DNA from: Entoloma clypeatum
Taxonomy: Eukaryota > Basidiomycota > Agaricomycetes > Agaricales > Entolomataceae
Assembly: GCA_963565915.1 (NCBI GenBank)
Contig: OY751486.1
Coordinates: 3,038,001 to 3,102,000 of the forward strand
Length of the DNA: 64,000 nucleotides
Direction: 5' to 3'
In this document: positions 1-10,496 of the stretch, piece after piece
Numbering within the stretch: the stretch's first letter is position 1
Layout: each line of letters starts with the position of its first letter
Program-made: the position numbers and the translations under genes
The notes under the pieces: generated by a model
What the model was told of the DNA's origin: nothing
Databases searched by the model: none
What the model saw: the letters and a program-made list of their open reading frames with translations, nothing else

Positions 1-1726
1 TTTTCCAAGACGGGCCAGAAGCTGCTCTCTTTCAAAGTTCTTCATGTACGTCGCGCGGTAACTTGCCGTATGAAGACAAAAAGATCCCACTATCTGTCGA
101 CAGCACTCAGTAGTTGCGATGAAGGGCGAGGAGGCACGCAAGACTTTCTTTGAAACAAGGAGCCTTGACTTCGACGAAGGGTACAAAATTCTCTTGGGTG
201 GGGTGAGCTGTGTCCTTGTCACGTCCATATACCCAACTTACACCCAAATAGGCTCCCAGATTGTCAGATCTTGACAAGAATATCTCACTTAAGGATGAAT
301 CTTGGTTCAATAAACATCTGGCCGCATTATTACACAGGGAACGGATCGCTGAAGGTGAGTTCCATTCTCATCAGAATTTCGATTTCGTGTATCTGACGTC
401 GGGCTCAAGTCCTTCCGTCTCTCTTCGATGATATTCAAACACGAATGGAAGGGTGGGGAAGAGAGGGCACATTTGATCCATTCACCAACATAAACGATGT
501 AAGCTCCGCAGCATCTTACCATGACTATTCAACTGACCGTTATCAAAGCTCGTTTGGCAAATGACCGTTCGAATGGCCACATGTCGCGAGCTCGCAACCA
601 ACCTCGACGCGATGGACAAACTCCAGCAAGATTATTGGATGTTGAAGAATAGCGCTACACCAATGGCACTCCTATTACCCTGGCTCCCCAGTGCAGCGGC
701 CAAAAACAAGAAAATTGCCACCCAGAATCTTTACAGGGCTCTCTACGGATACGCGGCAAAGCGGAAGACCTCAACTTCAAGTTCCGACGCCATCGATGTC
801 CTTTTGGCACGAGGTTTGAGCATCGATGATACAGTCCGCGTGGGTGGTTTTACCTTCTTTCTTTCCGGCGAGTCGATTGACCTTTGATCGCAGTTCATCC
901 TCAGCGCCATCTTTGCCGGGGTCGTCAACACTGGAATCAGTGGTAGGCCAATCCGCAGACAACGCCGCCCTCTCACAAACATATTCTTCCCAGCATGTTG
1001 GACCCTTCTCTTCCTTTCCTTACACAAAGAATGGAAACAGAAAGTTCTCATGGAACTCAAAGCCATCGTTGACCAGCACACCAACATGATCTCTTCCCAC
1101 CAGTTGCACAAGCGCCTTGCCGCCATCCCCGTGTCCGCATGGGAGGAGATGCCAACACTCGACCTTGTCATTCGAGAGACTCTCCGACTTACACTAAACG
1201 GTACCCTGCTTCGTCGCAATCTCATCGAGGAATTTGACGTTGCAAATAAGAAGATCAGACAGGGCGCCTTTGTTGCATATTCCGTTTCCGATGCCCACCT
1301 TAATCCCGATATTTACACCAACCCGACACAATTCGACCCAACACGTTTCACGCCAGGTAGGGAGGAGGACAAGAAACAGGCACATGCCTACGTTGGCTGG
1401 GGATCAGGTGAGTAGTCCTCTGGAAATGGGGTTCGTGCTGAGCCCATTGTTGTATCATCAGGTCGTCACCCTTGTACTGGCATGAGAATCGCGAAACTCG
1501 AGATCAAAATCATGGTCGCCCTTTTCCTTTTAGGTTATGACTACGATATCGTCGACGCGCAGGGGAAACCCGCAAATCATCTTCCTAGTCCCAACTACAA
1601 TGATATCCGGGTGCGTGAGATCTGGATGCTGGCATATTTGGAGTGTGTTGTCCTAATGTTTGTAAATGGTAGGCACGTCCAGTTGGAGCCCCCTGTTACA
1701 TTAAATTCAAGCGGGTTGTGGATTAG
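1..1726 (+). CDS. Cytochrome P450 monooxygenase, 3' part (5' end outside window)
   Basis: Haem-thiolate monooxygenase, 5'-truncated by the window edge. Joining exons at GT-AG introns of about 50-60 nt (for example 46-103 and 203-251) gives one open frame. The visible order is a region around LVWQMTVRMATCREL, an I-helix-like stretch FILSAIFAGVVNTG followed by WTLLFLSLHKEW, the K-helix ExxR (VIRETLRL, near 1170), the PERF-like DPTRF (near 1340), and a haem loop GWGSGRHPCTG whose cysteine ligand lies just after the intron near 1410-1462. The C-terminus is CYIKFKRVVD and the stop is TAG at 1724-1726. The substrate cannot be told; I did not assign a CYP family. The gene 0.8 kb downstream on the same strand is also an oxidative enzyme, so a shared metabolic role is possible but not shown. 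Exon edges are good to a base or two. Confidence 0.9.
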
Positions 1727-2547
1727 GTCTAGTAGTTGGGACGGCGTGGATGTGCTCTTCTGCTATCTTTCTGGCTCTGCTGTGTGATGGCAATGACCGC
1801 CTGACCATACATGAAACAATACGAAAGACAGCCGTCATTTTACACCTAGGGATGTTGCTGGGGACGGAGTAGACCTCTTGAAATGACGGGTATTGTGGGA
1901 TAGGTACTATGGGGCTGTCCTTTCTTTTGTTGGACATATCGTTATGTTTTTCTCTGACGAATCAGATATTCATGGGCTAATCTGGGCCCCTTCACATGAT
2001 ACTGATCTCTGAATGAAAGCATCAAGATTTAGGATGAGGAGTTGATACTGTATCTGGATGACTTTCCTAACATCTGGAGCAATAGAATTCCCAATTCATT
2101 AGCCGATGTCAAAGCGTACCAAATTGGGTGCAAGCATCATCGGACTTCACCGGCTTCACCTCTCCAGGAACTCTGATGGTTGAGCCGTTTAGACAAATAT
2201 TCTATTGCTTTACTTAAATCCTACGGAAAGTCACCCGCTCAAGATACACTCCCTGAATGCTGACATCGCTCGTTTGTCCATTTTGGTCTTTCTGTCTTCT
2301 TTCGATTTATCGCCAGCCTTTCGGAGCAAAACGAGATCTATTCGTTGGGATGTTCTCAGCAAACTATTATGACCCCACTATTCTGAACAAGTACTGAGTG
2401 AAAACAACTGTCCGAATCCACATTAAGCTTACTCGTCCCGCAGACTCCCTTACATCAGAATTCATTATTTAAGTGAGGCACGCTCTCGAGGGCGTGTCCT
2501 TCCGTCAACCTAGCCACTCTTCACCTTTCAATCCCATCACCCTCACG
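1727..2547. other. Intergenic spacer between P450 and oxygenase genes
   Basis: No coding frame with domain content was seen on either strand. It should hold the P450 terminator and the promoter of the gene starting at 2548. No repeat or transposon end was recognised. Confidence 0.6.
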
Positions 2548-3527
2548 ATGTCCAGCTTGAAGGGACCTCCCTCGGTCAATGTCGAAATGATGTTCGGCGA
2601 AGAACCAGCCGGGGACGAGAAGGCTAGGATCGCCCCTATCACACGCCTCGACGGCTCGCAAAGAATGGAACCGAATTACCCACTTGTGTACAAGCCAATT
2701 ACCATTGAAAACCTCCGGGGTAAGGAGTCCTCGGTGACCCTCGATACCGCCGGCTTTCAGTTCGTCCATTGGCCCGCAAAGCACAAAGGGTTCATAGACG
2801 ACGAGGAGATCAAGCGAGAGTATTACCCAGAGTGTATTGATTTGGTGAAGGAGATCACTGGCGCAAGTTCCGTTTTTGCATTTCAGCATAGTAAGTACAG
2901 TATTCGGACCTATCTTTGAGTTAAGAACTTATTCCCCAATACAGATATTCGCACCCCCCGTTTGAATGCGACGTCTGGTGGTAGGTCAAAACCATCCGTT
3001 ATACCCCATGTGGACAACTCCGCTGCATCTTCATTCCGCGACGTACACTCCCACTGCCCAGCTGCCGAGGTACCCGCCCTGCTTGAGCGTCGCTTTCAAA
3101 GGATCAACGTATGGCGGCCCATATACCACCCTGCCTTTGACTCCCCCCTCGCACTCTGCGACTACCGGAGCGTCAATCTGAAAGAGGATGGATTCCCCGT
3201 GGATCTGGAATATCCCCGGGCGTCTACCGATGAATTGGTTGTCATGAAGTACAACGAGAAACAACGGTGGAAATACGTATTCGGACTTACACCGGATGAA
3301 GCTATTGTGTTTAAATGGTCGGTCATAATCACCCCCACCATCGTTGAGGTGGTATTGGATTTTCGGAAGGCTAACTTTTTTCTTTCTTTCCAAATACCAG
3401 CTTTGACACCGTCCAAGATGGCAGCGTTGCTGTCTGTGCGCCACACAACAGCTTCCAGGACCCGGCGACTCCTGAAGGGGTCCCTACGAGAGAGTCGATC
3501 GAGGTTCGGTTGATTGCGTTTTTTTAA
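2548..3527 (+). CDS. CmcJ/NvfI/AsaB-like Fe(II)/2-oxoglutarate oxygenase family protein
   Basis: Three exons (2548-2890, 2945-3317, 3401-3527) splice in frame to about 280 residues, the usual length of this fungal family, often labelled GA4 desaturase family or 7-alpha-methoxycephalosporin CmcJ-like. Diagnostic segments are PHVDNSA (HxD metal ligands), INVWRPI, SPLALCDYRSV, VMKYNEKQRWKY, KCFDT, the distal CAPHNSF histidine and TRESIEVRLIAFF at the C-terminus, where the arginine should hold 2-oxoglutarate. I chose the ATG at 2548 because MSSLKGPP begins the conserved part; an in-frame ATG at 2473 would only add a poorly conserved leader. Relatives act as hydroxylases or desaturases in fungal secondary metabolism (AsaB in aspergillic acid, NvfI in novofumigatonin). 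The substrate here is unknown. Confidence 0.85.
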
Positions 3528-3672
3528 TGAGAACCGATTCAGGATCTCGGACTGGAATATGAATGATTCCTCATGTAAATGAAAATTGTCCAGCTGTGAT
3601 ACGTTTAGAACGCGAGGCTACAGCAGAGAGTTGTACCTCGAGCTCGTTACCGGCACGAGCAAGCTCATCTCG

Positions 3673-3772
3673 GAATCATGAACTGAGCAACAGGCTGACC
3701 CGAGACCCATATACTCGGCGTACTAGACCTCGCTCTTCATCGCGTGCACCCTCAATTGTCTCTCCACCGCGG
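3673..3772 (-). pseudogene. Relic of the 3' end of a paralogue of the gene at 33502-35394
   Basis: These 100 bases align by eye with 33499-33602, the last codons and stop region of the proline/serine-rich gene. Shared runs include TGAGCAAC, CTCGCTCTTC and TGTCTCTCCACC. Identity is about three quarters, with many C/T changes and small indels, and no frame survives. A second relic at about 20165-20335 matches the adjoining upstream part of the same gene. The hAT nest (3874-19828) lies between the two relics. This suggests a dead paralogue that the nest has split. Confidence 0.6.
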
Positions 3773-4189
3773 CCCACAGGCCAACAGGGAGAAATGGACT
3801 GACAGGTTTTTTTTTTTTTATAAATTCTGAGGAGTGACTGGCGTGACAATTACTGTATACGTCCATCTGTAACCAGTGTTGGCTATTAAGGGGTTAATAA
3901 GGGTCACGATTTGTTCTTAAGGCTTAAAGGTTAATAAGGGTCTTAATATTAAGGGTATGTTAAGGGGTTAAAATCCCAGACTATGGTCCGTAGTCGTCAC
4001 CCGAACCCTCGAGAGCACCAGCGTCAGGCTCTTCGTCTTCATGTTCTGCTGCCAGGAGCTCCATCAACAAAGCCTCACGGTCAAAAGGCCGACGGCGATG
4101 GGTTGCAGGTCGCTTGCTCTCACCCGTAAAAAGTGTAGTGAGCGAGCAGGGGAGCCATGCCCTTATACGACGCCCTCCTGATGCAAGAG

Positions 4190-4632
4190 TGTTGAGAATA
4201 CATTCTAGACGGATGTCTCGACAGTCAATCACATGTCTATAAACATGTGTATTCCCATATGGAGTTACATATGGAAGTGTTCTAGACTTAGAACAATCTA
4301 GACTCGCTCTAGATCCCTGACTCATTAGATATGTGTCAGACGTGCATAACATATGTCATGTTATGTCACATCATGTGCTTGTCACACTATGTGACTATAA
4401 GTCACATATTACCATATATGTGAGTTTATGGTTCTGCGACAGAACTCAGTTTGTACTTGTTTGTACATGGTCTGTGCGCATCCTTGTAGGTATAAATACT
4501 CGATGTATCTGTATCTGCAATAATAGGACTTTTACCAAGTACCTTCATCGCTCAAGCTCTTCTCGCTCTTCTTACCTCCAATGTGAGTATCTTACCCAGG
4601 CTTCCCTGCGTATGTAGGTGTGCTGTTCGATA
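4190..4632 (+). repeat. Left LTR of gag-only element
   Basis: 443 bp starting TGTTGAGAATAC and ending TGCTGTTCGATA. The termini are not the usual TG...CA pair, but the matching AAGAG duplications confirm the limits. U3 is dense in short palindromes (ACATGT, CATATG, TCTAGA, TCACATAT). A TATA box TATAAATA lies at 4491-4498. A consensus splice donor GTGAGT is at 4583. Confidence 0.9.
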
Positions 4633-5895
4633 GGTTATGGGCCCCGGATTGCCCAGTACAGTCTGCGCGCTCTGACGGAGTTGCTGCGACTGTCTAGCCT
4701 GTTAGATACTAACCTGGCCTAGCCAGTGAGCGCGAGTCTTAAAAGCGCCCTTTGGGCTGCTACCGCCTCTTTAGCTAGTAGCATAGACTAGTCTAAGTTA
4801 GTTATCTGGTTTGATACTCGGAGGTTCCAGACTAGTGAGCGCCCTTTGGGCTGCACCTAGTTCTGATGTCCAAGACTAGCAAAGCGCCCCTAGGGCTGCA
4901 TCTAGTTCTTGATCTAGACTAGGGCCTTTTATGGCCTATGTCTATATTTGGACATTTTGTACAAGCCTGTGGTTTGAGCGCCTTGATAGGCGGCCGCCAC
5001 ACCCCTGTGAAAAACCCTCTCTTGTATCTGCGCCTTCATTTGGCTGCGATCTAGATTTGGGGTTTTCTCACGCTGTGTCATGTCCTGTCTGGCATTTGGT
5101 TTTAACCAAATTGAGTATATCTCGATATGCTGACATTCGGACATTATGATTCTCAGGAACTTTCTGTTCCTTGAACCTTTTTCGTCAATCAATCTTGATC
5201 TATTGCACCCTGTACCTGATAGAAGCGCCCTTTTTGGGTTGCCTCAGGGACTTCCCATTTTTATGGTTGCACGATCTCAGATTTGATGCTGACTTAAAAT
5301 CGTTCCTAGATGAAAGGATCTTGCATCTGCTTCCATTATGGTTTCATTCAAGCAAACCATTGGTCACACCGTGACATCCGCGTCATTCAGCGTGATGACG
5401 GTTTCCACAGACGACACCTCTGTACTCTGAATTGCATGGTCACACCACGCATCCGGAAGGTGAAAGTCATGCAGCTGCGATACGGACGGCATGCACGCCA
5501 TGTCTGTACTCGCAAATGTGGAAAGAAAAAAGCAGTATGTGTCCCCATCTACATTCTCTTCACTTGTTGAACTATGACTCTAGGATCCCTGGGCGCCACG
5601 CCCGAGTAACATCCGAAGAGCTCGAACGAGGGACTTACCGTCCCCTTTCAATCATAGTGACGATGAAGAAAGGAGAATCACACCCGAGGTTACACCCGGG
5701 GTAATAAAGATGGAGCAATCGCCTGATCTATAGGCGACCGTCTTTATGTAAATACCACAGCATTGTGACCCCTAGTCACATAAATAAAGGCTATTACATA
5801 AACTCTCTCTGACATGTGTCACAAAACAATTCAGACAATACCTCTTATCGGTTCAAATTGGTCTTGAATATTTGCTGACCACTGTTTCTTTTTAG
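4583..5895 (+). promoter_or_regulatory. Predicted leader intron spanning the primer site of the gag-only element
   Basis: The donor AAT|GTGAGTAT in U5 of the LTR and a strong polypyrimidine-AG acceptor (TTTCTTTTTAG, ending 5895) lie eight bases upstream of the gag ATG. Splicing would remove the primer site and six of the hairpins. This gives a short-leader gag mRNA distinct from the genomic RNA. Copia copies C and D have the same layout, which supports function. Confidence 0.55.
4633..4648 (+). promoter_or_regulatory. Primer-binding site, initiator-tRNA-Met anticodon-arm type
   Basis: GGTTATGGGCCCCGGA directly follows the LTR. Its first 12 bases are the reverse complement of GGGCCCATAACC, the anticodon arm of eukaryotic initiator tRNA-Met. 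This is the half-tRNA priming mode known from Drosophila copia and yeast Ty5. Confidence 0.75.
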
Positions 5896-5903
5896 AAACA
5901 AAC

Positions 5904-6767
5904 ATGTCTTCAATCACTTCTTTGATTGCTGTTCCCGTTCTTGACGGCACAAACTACCCTGAGTGGGCGAACACCATGTGTTCGTTCCTTAGATCTCAGG
6001 GTTTGTGGCAAATTGTTGATGGTGCTGAGAAGCGACCCTTGATGTCTGCTAACCTTACGAGGAAAGCCCATACAACTAAAGTCAAGGCATGGAACATTAG
6101 GGATCAAATGGCTTTAGCCAATATTCGACTTCGTGTCGACCCGTCGATCAAACTCACCAAAAATATGTCTTCTGAGACTTGGTTTGAGTTGAAGAATAGG
6201 TTTGGACGAGCTGTTTATGAAACAGTTCTGTCTGACATTCGTGCTGCATTGTCCTTCAAACTTTCTATGAAGCGACAACCTGCAACCGAGATTGATTATC
6301 TTGATAAAATCTTTGATCATCTCGGCGCACATCATTCTATTTCTTCATCGACTCGGACCCTAATGCTTCTATCTGCCCTCCCGTCTCCTGATTGGGATGA
6401 CTTTGCCATAGAAACCCTTCTTTACAATGATGATCTCACCTATGATAAGGTTCGAGAATTGATTGTTGAAACATACAATCATCATCGTGTTGATCCTGTT
6501 CCCGATTTGTCACTTGAGGATTACCTTTACGGCATAGGTATCTCCTATGATCCTCAACCGACATCGTGCGATGTTTTTCATCGGCCGTTTCGGAACTTAT
6601 GGAGAAAGAAGTCTTTCTTATCTGCACCAGCAGACCCTGGTGCTCTGCGCTACTCTAGCTGCGTCGCCGGTCTGGTGCATGATGCCGTCATAACAGAACA
6701 ATGCAAGGGTCCACCCGTCGACAATTACGACATAGCGTTTCCACGCCTGGACCCTATAACAGCATAA
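5904..6767 (+). CDS. Copia-type Gag of the non-autonomous element
   Basis: 287 residues with the copia Gag (UBN2/gag_3) signature: an N-terminal VLDGTNYPEWANTM segment, a QGLWQIVDG motif, WNIRDQMALANIRL, SSETWFELKNRFG, and the helical region through LIVETYNHH. The Gag parts of the copia polyproteins here show the matching order (DGIDYRSWAEKM, QGVWRLVSG, ALGAIRLKV). No CCHC zinc knuckle and no protease motif follow; the frame stops at 6767. Capsid-like particle formation and RNA packaging are the expected roles. One copy of the dispersed hairpin (6647-6662) lies inside the coding sequence near the C-terminus. The start is supported by the splice acceptor just upstream. Confidence 0.85.
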   Translation: MSSITSLIAVPVLDGTNYPEWANTMCSFLRSQGLWQIVDGAEKRPLMSANLTRKAHTTKVKAWNIRDQMALANIRLRVDPSIKLTKNMSSETWFELKNRFGRAVYETVLSDIRAALSFKLSMKRQPATEIDYLDKIFDHLGAHHSISSSTRTLMLLSALPSPDWDDFAIETLLYNDDLTYDKVRELIVETYNHHRVDPVPDLSLEDYLYGIGISYDPQPTSCDVFHRPFRNLWRKKSFLSAPADPGALRYSSCVAGLVHDAVITEQCKGPPVDNYDIAFPRLDPITA

Positions 6768-9370
6768 TCATTGTGTAGAACGATTGTACTTTCTTTCTTT
6801 GCAATCAAAACATTGACTTGCAATGTGTTCATATTTTGAACGAAAGAAAGAGAGATTTAAAAATGCAAATGCATTTTATGTTCAAATAACTTATATCCAA
6901 TCTGGAATAATTCCGGTAAGTTGGATGTGCCGTTGAGCCACCTACTATAAAGGAAACAGCTTAATAAGCTTGTTAAAAAGACTGCGCGAGTCATTAATTT
7001 GTCTTTCTGCTGCGTCTATCTTTCCTTTTTCAGGAATTAATATTCCACCTTATATTGGATAAGACAAAAAATGCTTTCAAAAGCATTTAAAAAGTAATAT
7101 TGTATTTGTGCGCTATGGCATTTGCATAACACTTATTCTGCGCCTTGACAGGCTGCGATAGTGTTCAAAATTGTCATTCTGGCTGCCAATATATAATACT
7201 TTATTATGAGAAGAAGAGTTTTTCAACCCTTCAACCTAAATTGATTCAAATTGGTCTAGCCAACCAATCTTGTTCCTCCACTCTTTCACCAAAAAGTAGT
7301 GATGATTTGAGGCAATGCAAAGCTTCTTATCTGAACTCTCCATTTCTTGCATGGGAATGATCTCTGATGCATCTTGCGCCTTTTAGGCTGGCATTGCATT
7401 TTGACTTATAAGGCATCTGCGCTTTAATCAAGCAGCGATGGCCTTGTCACAGAATCATATAGGGATGACCGTGATGGTACACACCCTATGGCAAAAATGG
7501 ATATAGTCAAAAAATCAGATTGTATCACAGCTTACAAATATTGCTGGAATAAATCGCCTGAGAGTAATTACCTCAGCATAACTTGGAGAGTAATTCCTCC
7601 GCAGTTTGCGATTAATTTTTCTGCATGAATTTCTGGTTTCCCAACCAAGTTCTGCATCTATTTCAGTATATGCTCTTTGAAAGCCAAAGATACATGGGAA
7701 ATGATTGCCATACTTGACTGTGAAAAGGGGGAGAATATAGAGAAGCATTTTAATGGCAGCATTCTGCGCTATTTGCTTTGCGATACCATTGCTAGAAGAC
7801 TGATCTTTGATCTTTTGATCTCACCATCAGATGCATTACTTCGTATACAACACTCTATAGGTTGTACCATTAAAGGAGCGCCGTGACCGCTGCATACTTA
7901 TCAAATGGTCAACTTGAACAAAAGAAAAAGCTTATCCCAGCTTATACCCCTATGATTTCTCACCTAGAAACGATGAATTCTGGATAAAAGAGAATATCAT
8001 ATGAATCGATCCGTTAGTCTTATCAGACTATTGTTGGGTTCTATTCCCAAGTATATCTTCCATGATTACTTGATGAAGCATCTTAATTGATGGCTTACTA
8101 ATAATGCATTAATTTGCATTATATGGTTCTTGGAATACCAAGATTACTATTGTTTGCATGAAACGCATCAGAGTGCTTGTTACACTCTTAAGATTTGGAT
8201 CAACCCATCATCTGATCTGCGCCTTGTTTTGGCTGCGACAATGATCCGGTTCTTGCATTGAGTAGAGCGCCTGTGTTGGCTGCCTCCTTTGACAAACAAG
8301 ACCAAATAACACCCTCACGCGTTATTGTTGTATCATGCAACAAACATAGTAAATCTGTGTTGATGTCTTAGAGTGGATTCTCTATTGACCTCTGAACATA
8401 AATCGGTTGTTCACCAACATAAGTATTACCAACCACAAAGAACTACATTGCAAAGTCATTTATTTGACTATAATCTGCAATATTGCTTGCACATCATCAC
8501 ATATAACAGTTGGCTTGATTGCCTATAAAATCTGTAAAATGTACTCCACGGAATTGGTTTTCAGGGGGAGTTAATTCATTCTCTATTAACCCTAAAAAAC
8601 AATCCACATGATGTTTGCTTGTCTAGCCTTTGCATAACAGTGTGCGCCCCTTTGGGCTTGCCACAGTTACTAGGCTTGATTATATCTGCGCTCAAATAAT
8701 GGCTGCAATATCAATCATTGCGATTATATTTTGCAATAGCTTGGATAGTACGTCAGACGATATGGGAAACGATGACGGAACTACCAGCTGTCTCAGATAT
8801 TATATTCTGAAGACTCAACGTCCACTATGACGATAAACTAGACCCTACTCCGAAACAGAGCATAAACTATCACAGTGGACTCTGAACCTAACTAGTTCAT
8901 CCACACCCCTGAAGTCTGGAGTATTACACTCGACTCAGATGACATTATCTATAAGCACACTTTAAAGTGTTGCCATGATAATATTACATACTCAGGATAA
9001 AGGCACCCTTGTCTAAAAATCCATGGTTGTTAGCGCCTTATTTGGCAGCTTCCCAGAGTATTAATAAGCTATTTATAGCTTAGATCATGCCAAGCATGAT
9101 ATCATCAGTTGGTTAAATGACCCTTTGAGCCAGATCAAGTCTAACGAGCTCTTAATTGAGTTATGTCTTCTGACTTATCCCCGGCCTTAGTGCCACATGC
9201 TCTTTCCATACTAGTTCTTGCGCTACTACTGGCTGCAACTACTATGTGATCCATAAAAAACTGAGTACCACTACGTCTTGAGCGCCTTCTTGGGCTGCCT
9301 GCATTGGTAGTCTCATTTTTTGTGTGAATCATGGTCAAAACCATTGATACTCGTCTGGAATGACAATAAA
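6768..9370 (+). other. Non-coding AT-rich interior of gag-only element
   Basis: This stands where pol would normally lie. No frame with retroelement domains was found on either strand. It consists of AT-rich sequence punctuated by the GC-rich mini-hairpins roughly every 100-500 bp. Confidence 0.7.
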
Positions 9371-9487
9371 CTATCACACGTGGTTTGCTGATGCAATCAG
9401 GCCAAACACCTGACTCAGCATGGTCCGTGCGAGATAGGCAAAGCCTTAAATACGCTCCTCAAAGTCGAGTTTTAGAGCAGGCTTCCA

Positions 9488-9682
9488 ATGGCATTCTTCG
9501 CCTACTTCTCCACCGCCTTCTACACTCGCTTCGCACATGCCGACCAGTTGGCGCATGTTGCCTCGACCAACGCCAGCACCACCACCACCACCACTACTGC
9601 AGCCTCCGCCGCTGCTTCTTCATCGCCCTCTGGCAATAACACTGCCATGACCACCGACGATAAGACGTCAGAAAAGAAGTAA
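9488..9682 (+). CDS. Short GC-rich frame, possible captured host sequence
   Basis: A 64-residue frame (MAFFAYFSTAFYTRF at the start, then an Ala/Ser/Thr-rich tail ending TSEKK). It has GC-rich third positions like the host genes of this window and unlike the AT-rich element around it. The composition changes sharply near 9400 and again near 9690. It could be a transduplicated host exon or a small accessory protein. I do not recognise a domain. Confidence 0.3.
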   Translation: MAFFAYFSTAFYTRFAHADQLAHVASTNASTTTTTTTAASAAASSSPSGNNTAMTTDDKTSEKK

Positions 9683-10053
9683 AAGTAGTTAGTGGTACAA
9701 AGTAATTAAATAATCAATTACTTCAGTGGCTGCTCTAAGCGCTACACTGGCTGCTTCAAGCGCCATTATGGCTGCATGTTTATTGCGCTATTTCATGTCT
9801 CTCAAAGGTATTTTTATCCTTTGATGATCTATTAATCTCAGATTGACTTCTGATGAGACCTGTCTATTCTTGCCTTGGAATTAGACTCATGGGTCTCTGA
9901 TAAGACCTTAAATGACAGCGTATGCTAAACGACACAGCAGATCCCCTTTAGCGCCCTTACGGCTGCTGCCATTTAATTTGGCTCTTCACTAGGACTTGAA
10001 TGTCTTCTTGTGAACAAGTATTGAAACCTGACGGAATCACACTTGAGGGGGAG

Positions 10054-10496
10054 TGTTGAGAATACATTCTAGACGGATGTCTCGACAGTCAATCACATGT
10101 CTATAAACATGTGTATTCCCATATGGAGTTACATATGGAAGTGTTCTAGACTTAGAACAATCTAGACTCGCTCTAGATCCCTGACTCATTAGATATGTGT
10201 CAGACGTGCATAACATATGTCATGTTATGTCACATCATGTGCTTGTCACACTATGTGACTATAAGTCACATATTACCATATATGTGAGTTTATGGTTCTG
10301 CGACAGAACTCAGTTTGTACTTGTTTGTACATGGTCTGTGCGCATCCTTGTAGGTATAAATACTCGATGTATCTGTATCTGCAATAATAGGACTTTTACC
10401 AAGTACCTTCATCGCTCAAGCTCTTCTCGCTCTTCTTACCTCCAATGTGAGTATCTTACCCAGGCTTCCCTGCGTATGTAGGTGTGCTGTTCGATA
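10054..10496 (+). repeat. Right LTR of gag-only element
   Basis: Reads as identical to 4190-4632 over 443 bp. It is preceded by the polypurine tract GAGGGGGAG and followed by the AAGAG target duplication. TATAAATA is at 10355-10362. Confidence 0.9.

Larger units (their letters stand above)
4745..9966 (+). repeat. Dispersed family of bulged mini-hairpins GCGCC-loop-GGCNGC
   Basis: About 20 copies were read by eye at 4745, 4839, 4884, 4978, 5030, 5225, 6647, 7140, 7376, 7419, 7878 (weak), 8219, 8267, 8644, 8688, 9033, 9220, 9282, 9739, 9760 and 9951. Each is 16-19 nt. The 5' arm GCGCC(C/T) pairs with the 3' arm (G/A)GGCNGC, leaving one unpaired base (usually T, sometimes A or G; two bases in a few copies) on the 3' arm. 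Loops are 3-9 nt and unconserved. Arm changes are compensated: GCGCTT with AAGCAGC at 7419, GCGCT with AGCTGC at 6647. All copies point the same way and none was seen in the LTRs. Confidence 0.85.
4190..10496 (+). mobile_element. Gag-only (TR-GAG-type) non-autonomous LTR retrotransposon
   Basis: Two 443-bp LTRs (4190-4632, 10054-10496) that I read as identical enclose 5.4 kb. The 5-bp target duplication AAGAG sits at 4185-4189 and 10497-10501. A primer site GGTTATGGGCCCC abuts the left LTR and a purine tract GAGGGGGAG abuts the right LTR. Only one retroviral-type protein is encoded, a copia-family Gag (5904-6767). No protease, integrase, RT or RNase H was found in any frame. The rest is mostly AT-rich non-coding DNA with about 20 dispersed bulged hairpins. 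Identical LTRs imply very recent movement, so reverse transcriptase must come from an autonomous partner, possibly a copia element with the same primer-site type, as in the other elements here. Confidence 0.9.

Noticed and set aside
1..3527. Secondary-metabolite gene cluster (P450 plus CmcJ/AsaB-like enzyme)
   Set aside because: No core synthase, transporter or regulator is visible beside them; two oxidative genes alone do not support a cluster call.
4333..4617. 94-residue frame repeated identically at 10197-10481
   Set aside because: It lies within the two identical LTRs, so identity follows from the LTRs and not from protein conservation; it has no domain.
4745..9966. CRISPR-like regularly spaced repeats
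   Set aside because: The mini-hairpins are too short, irregularly spaced and variable in the loop, there are no cas genes, and the context is a fungal retroelement.
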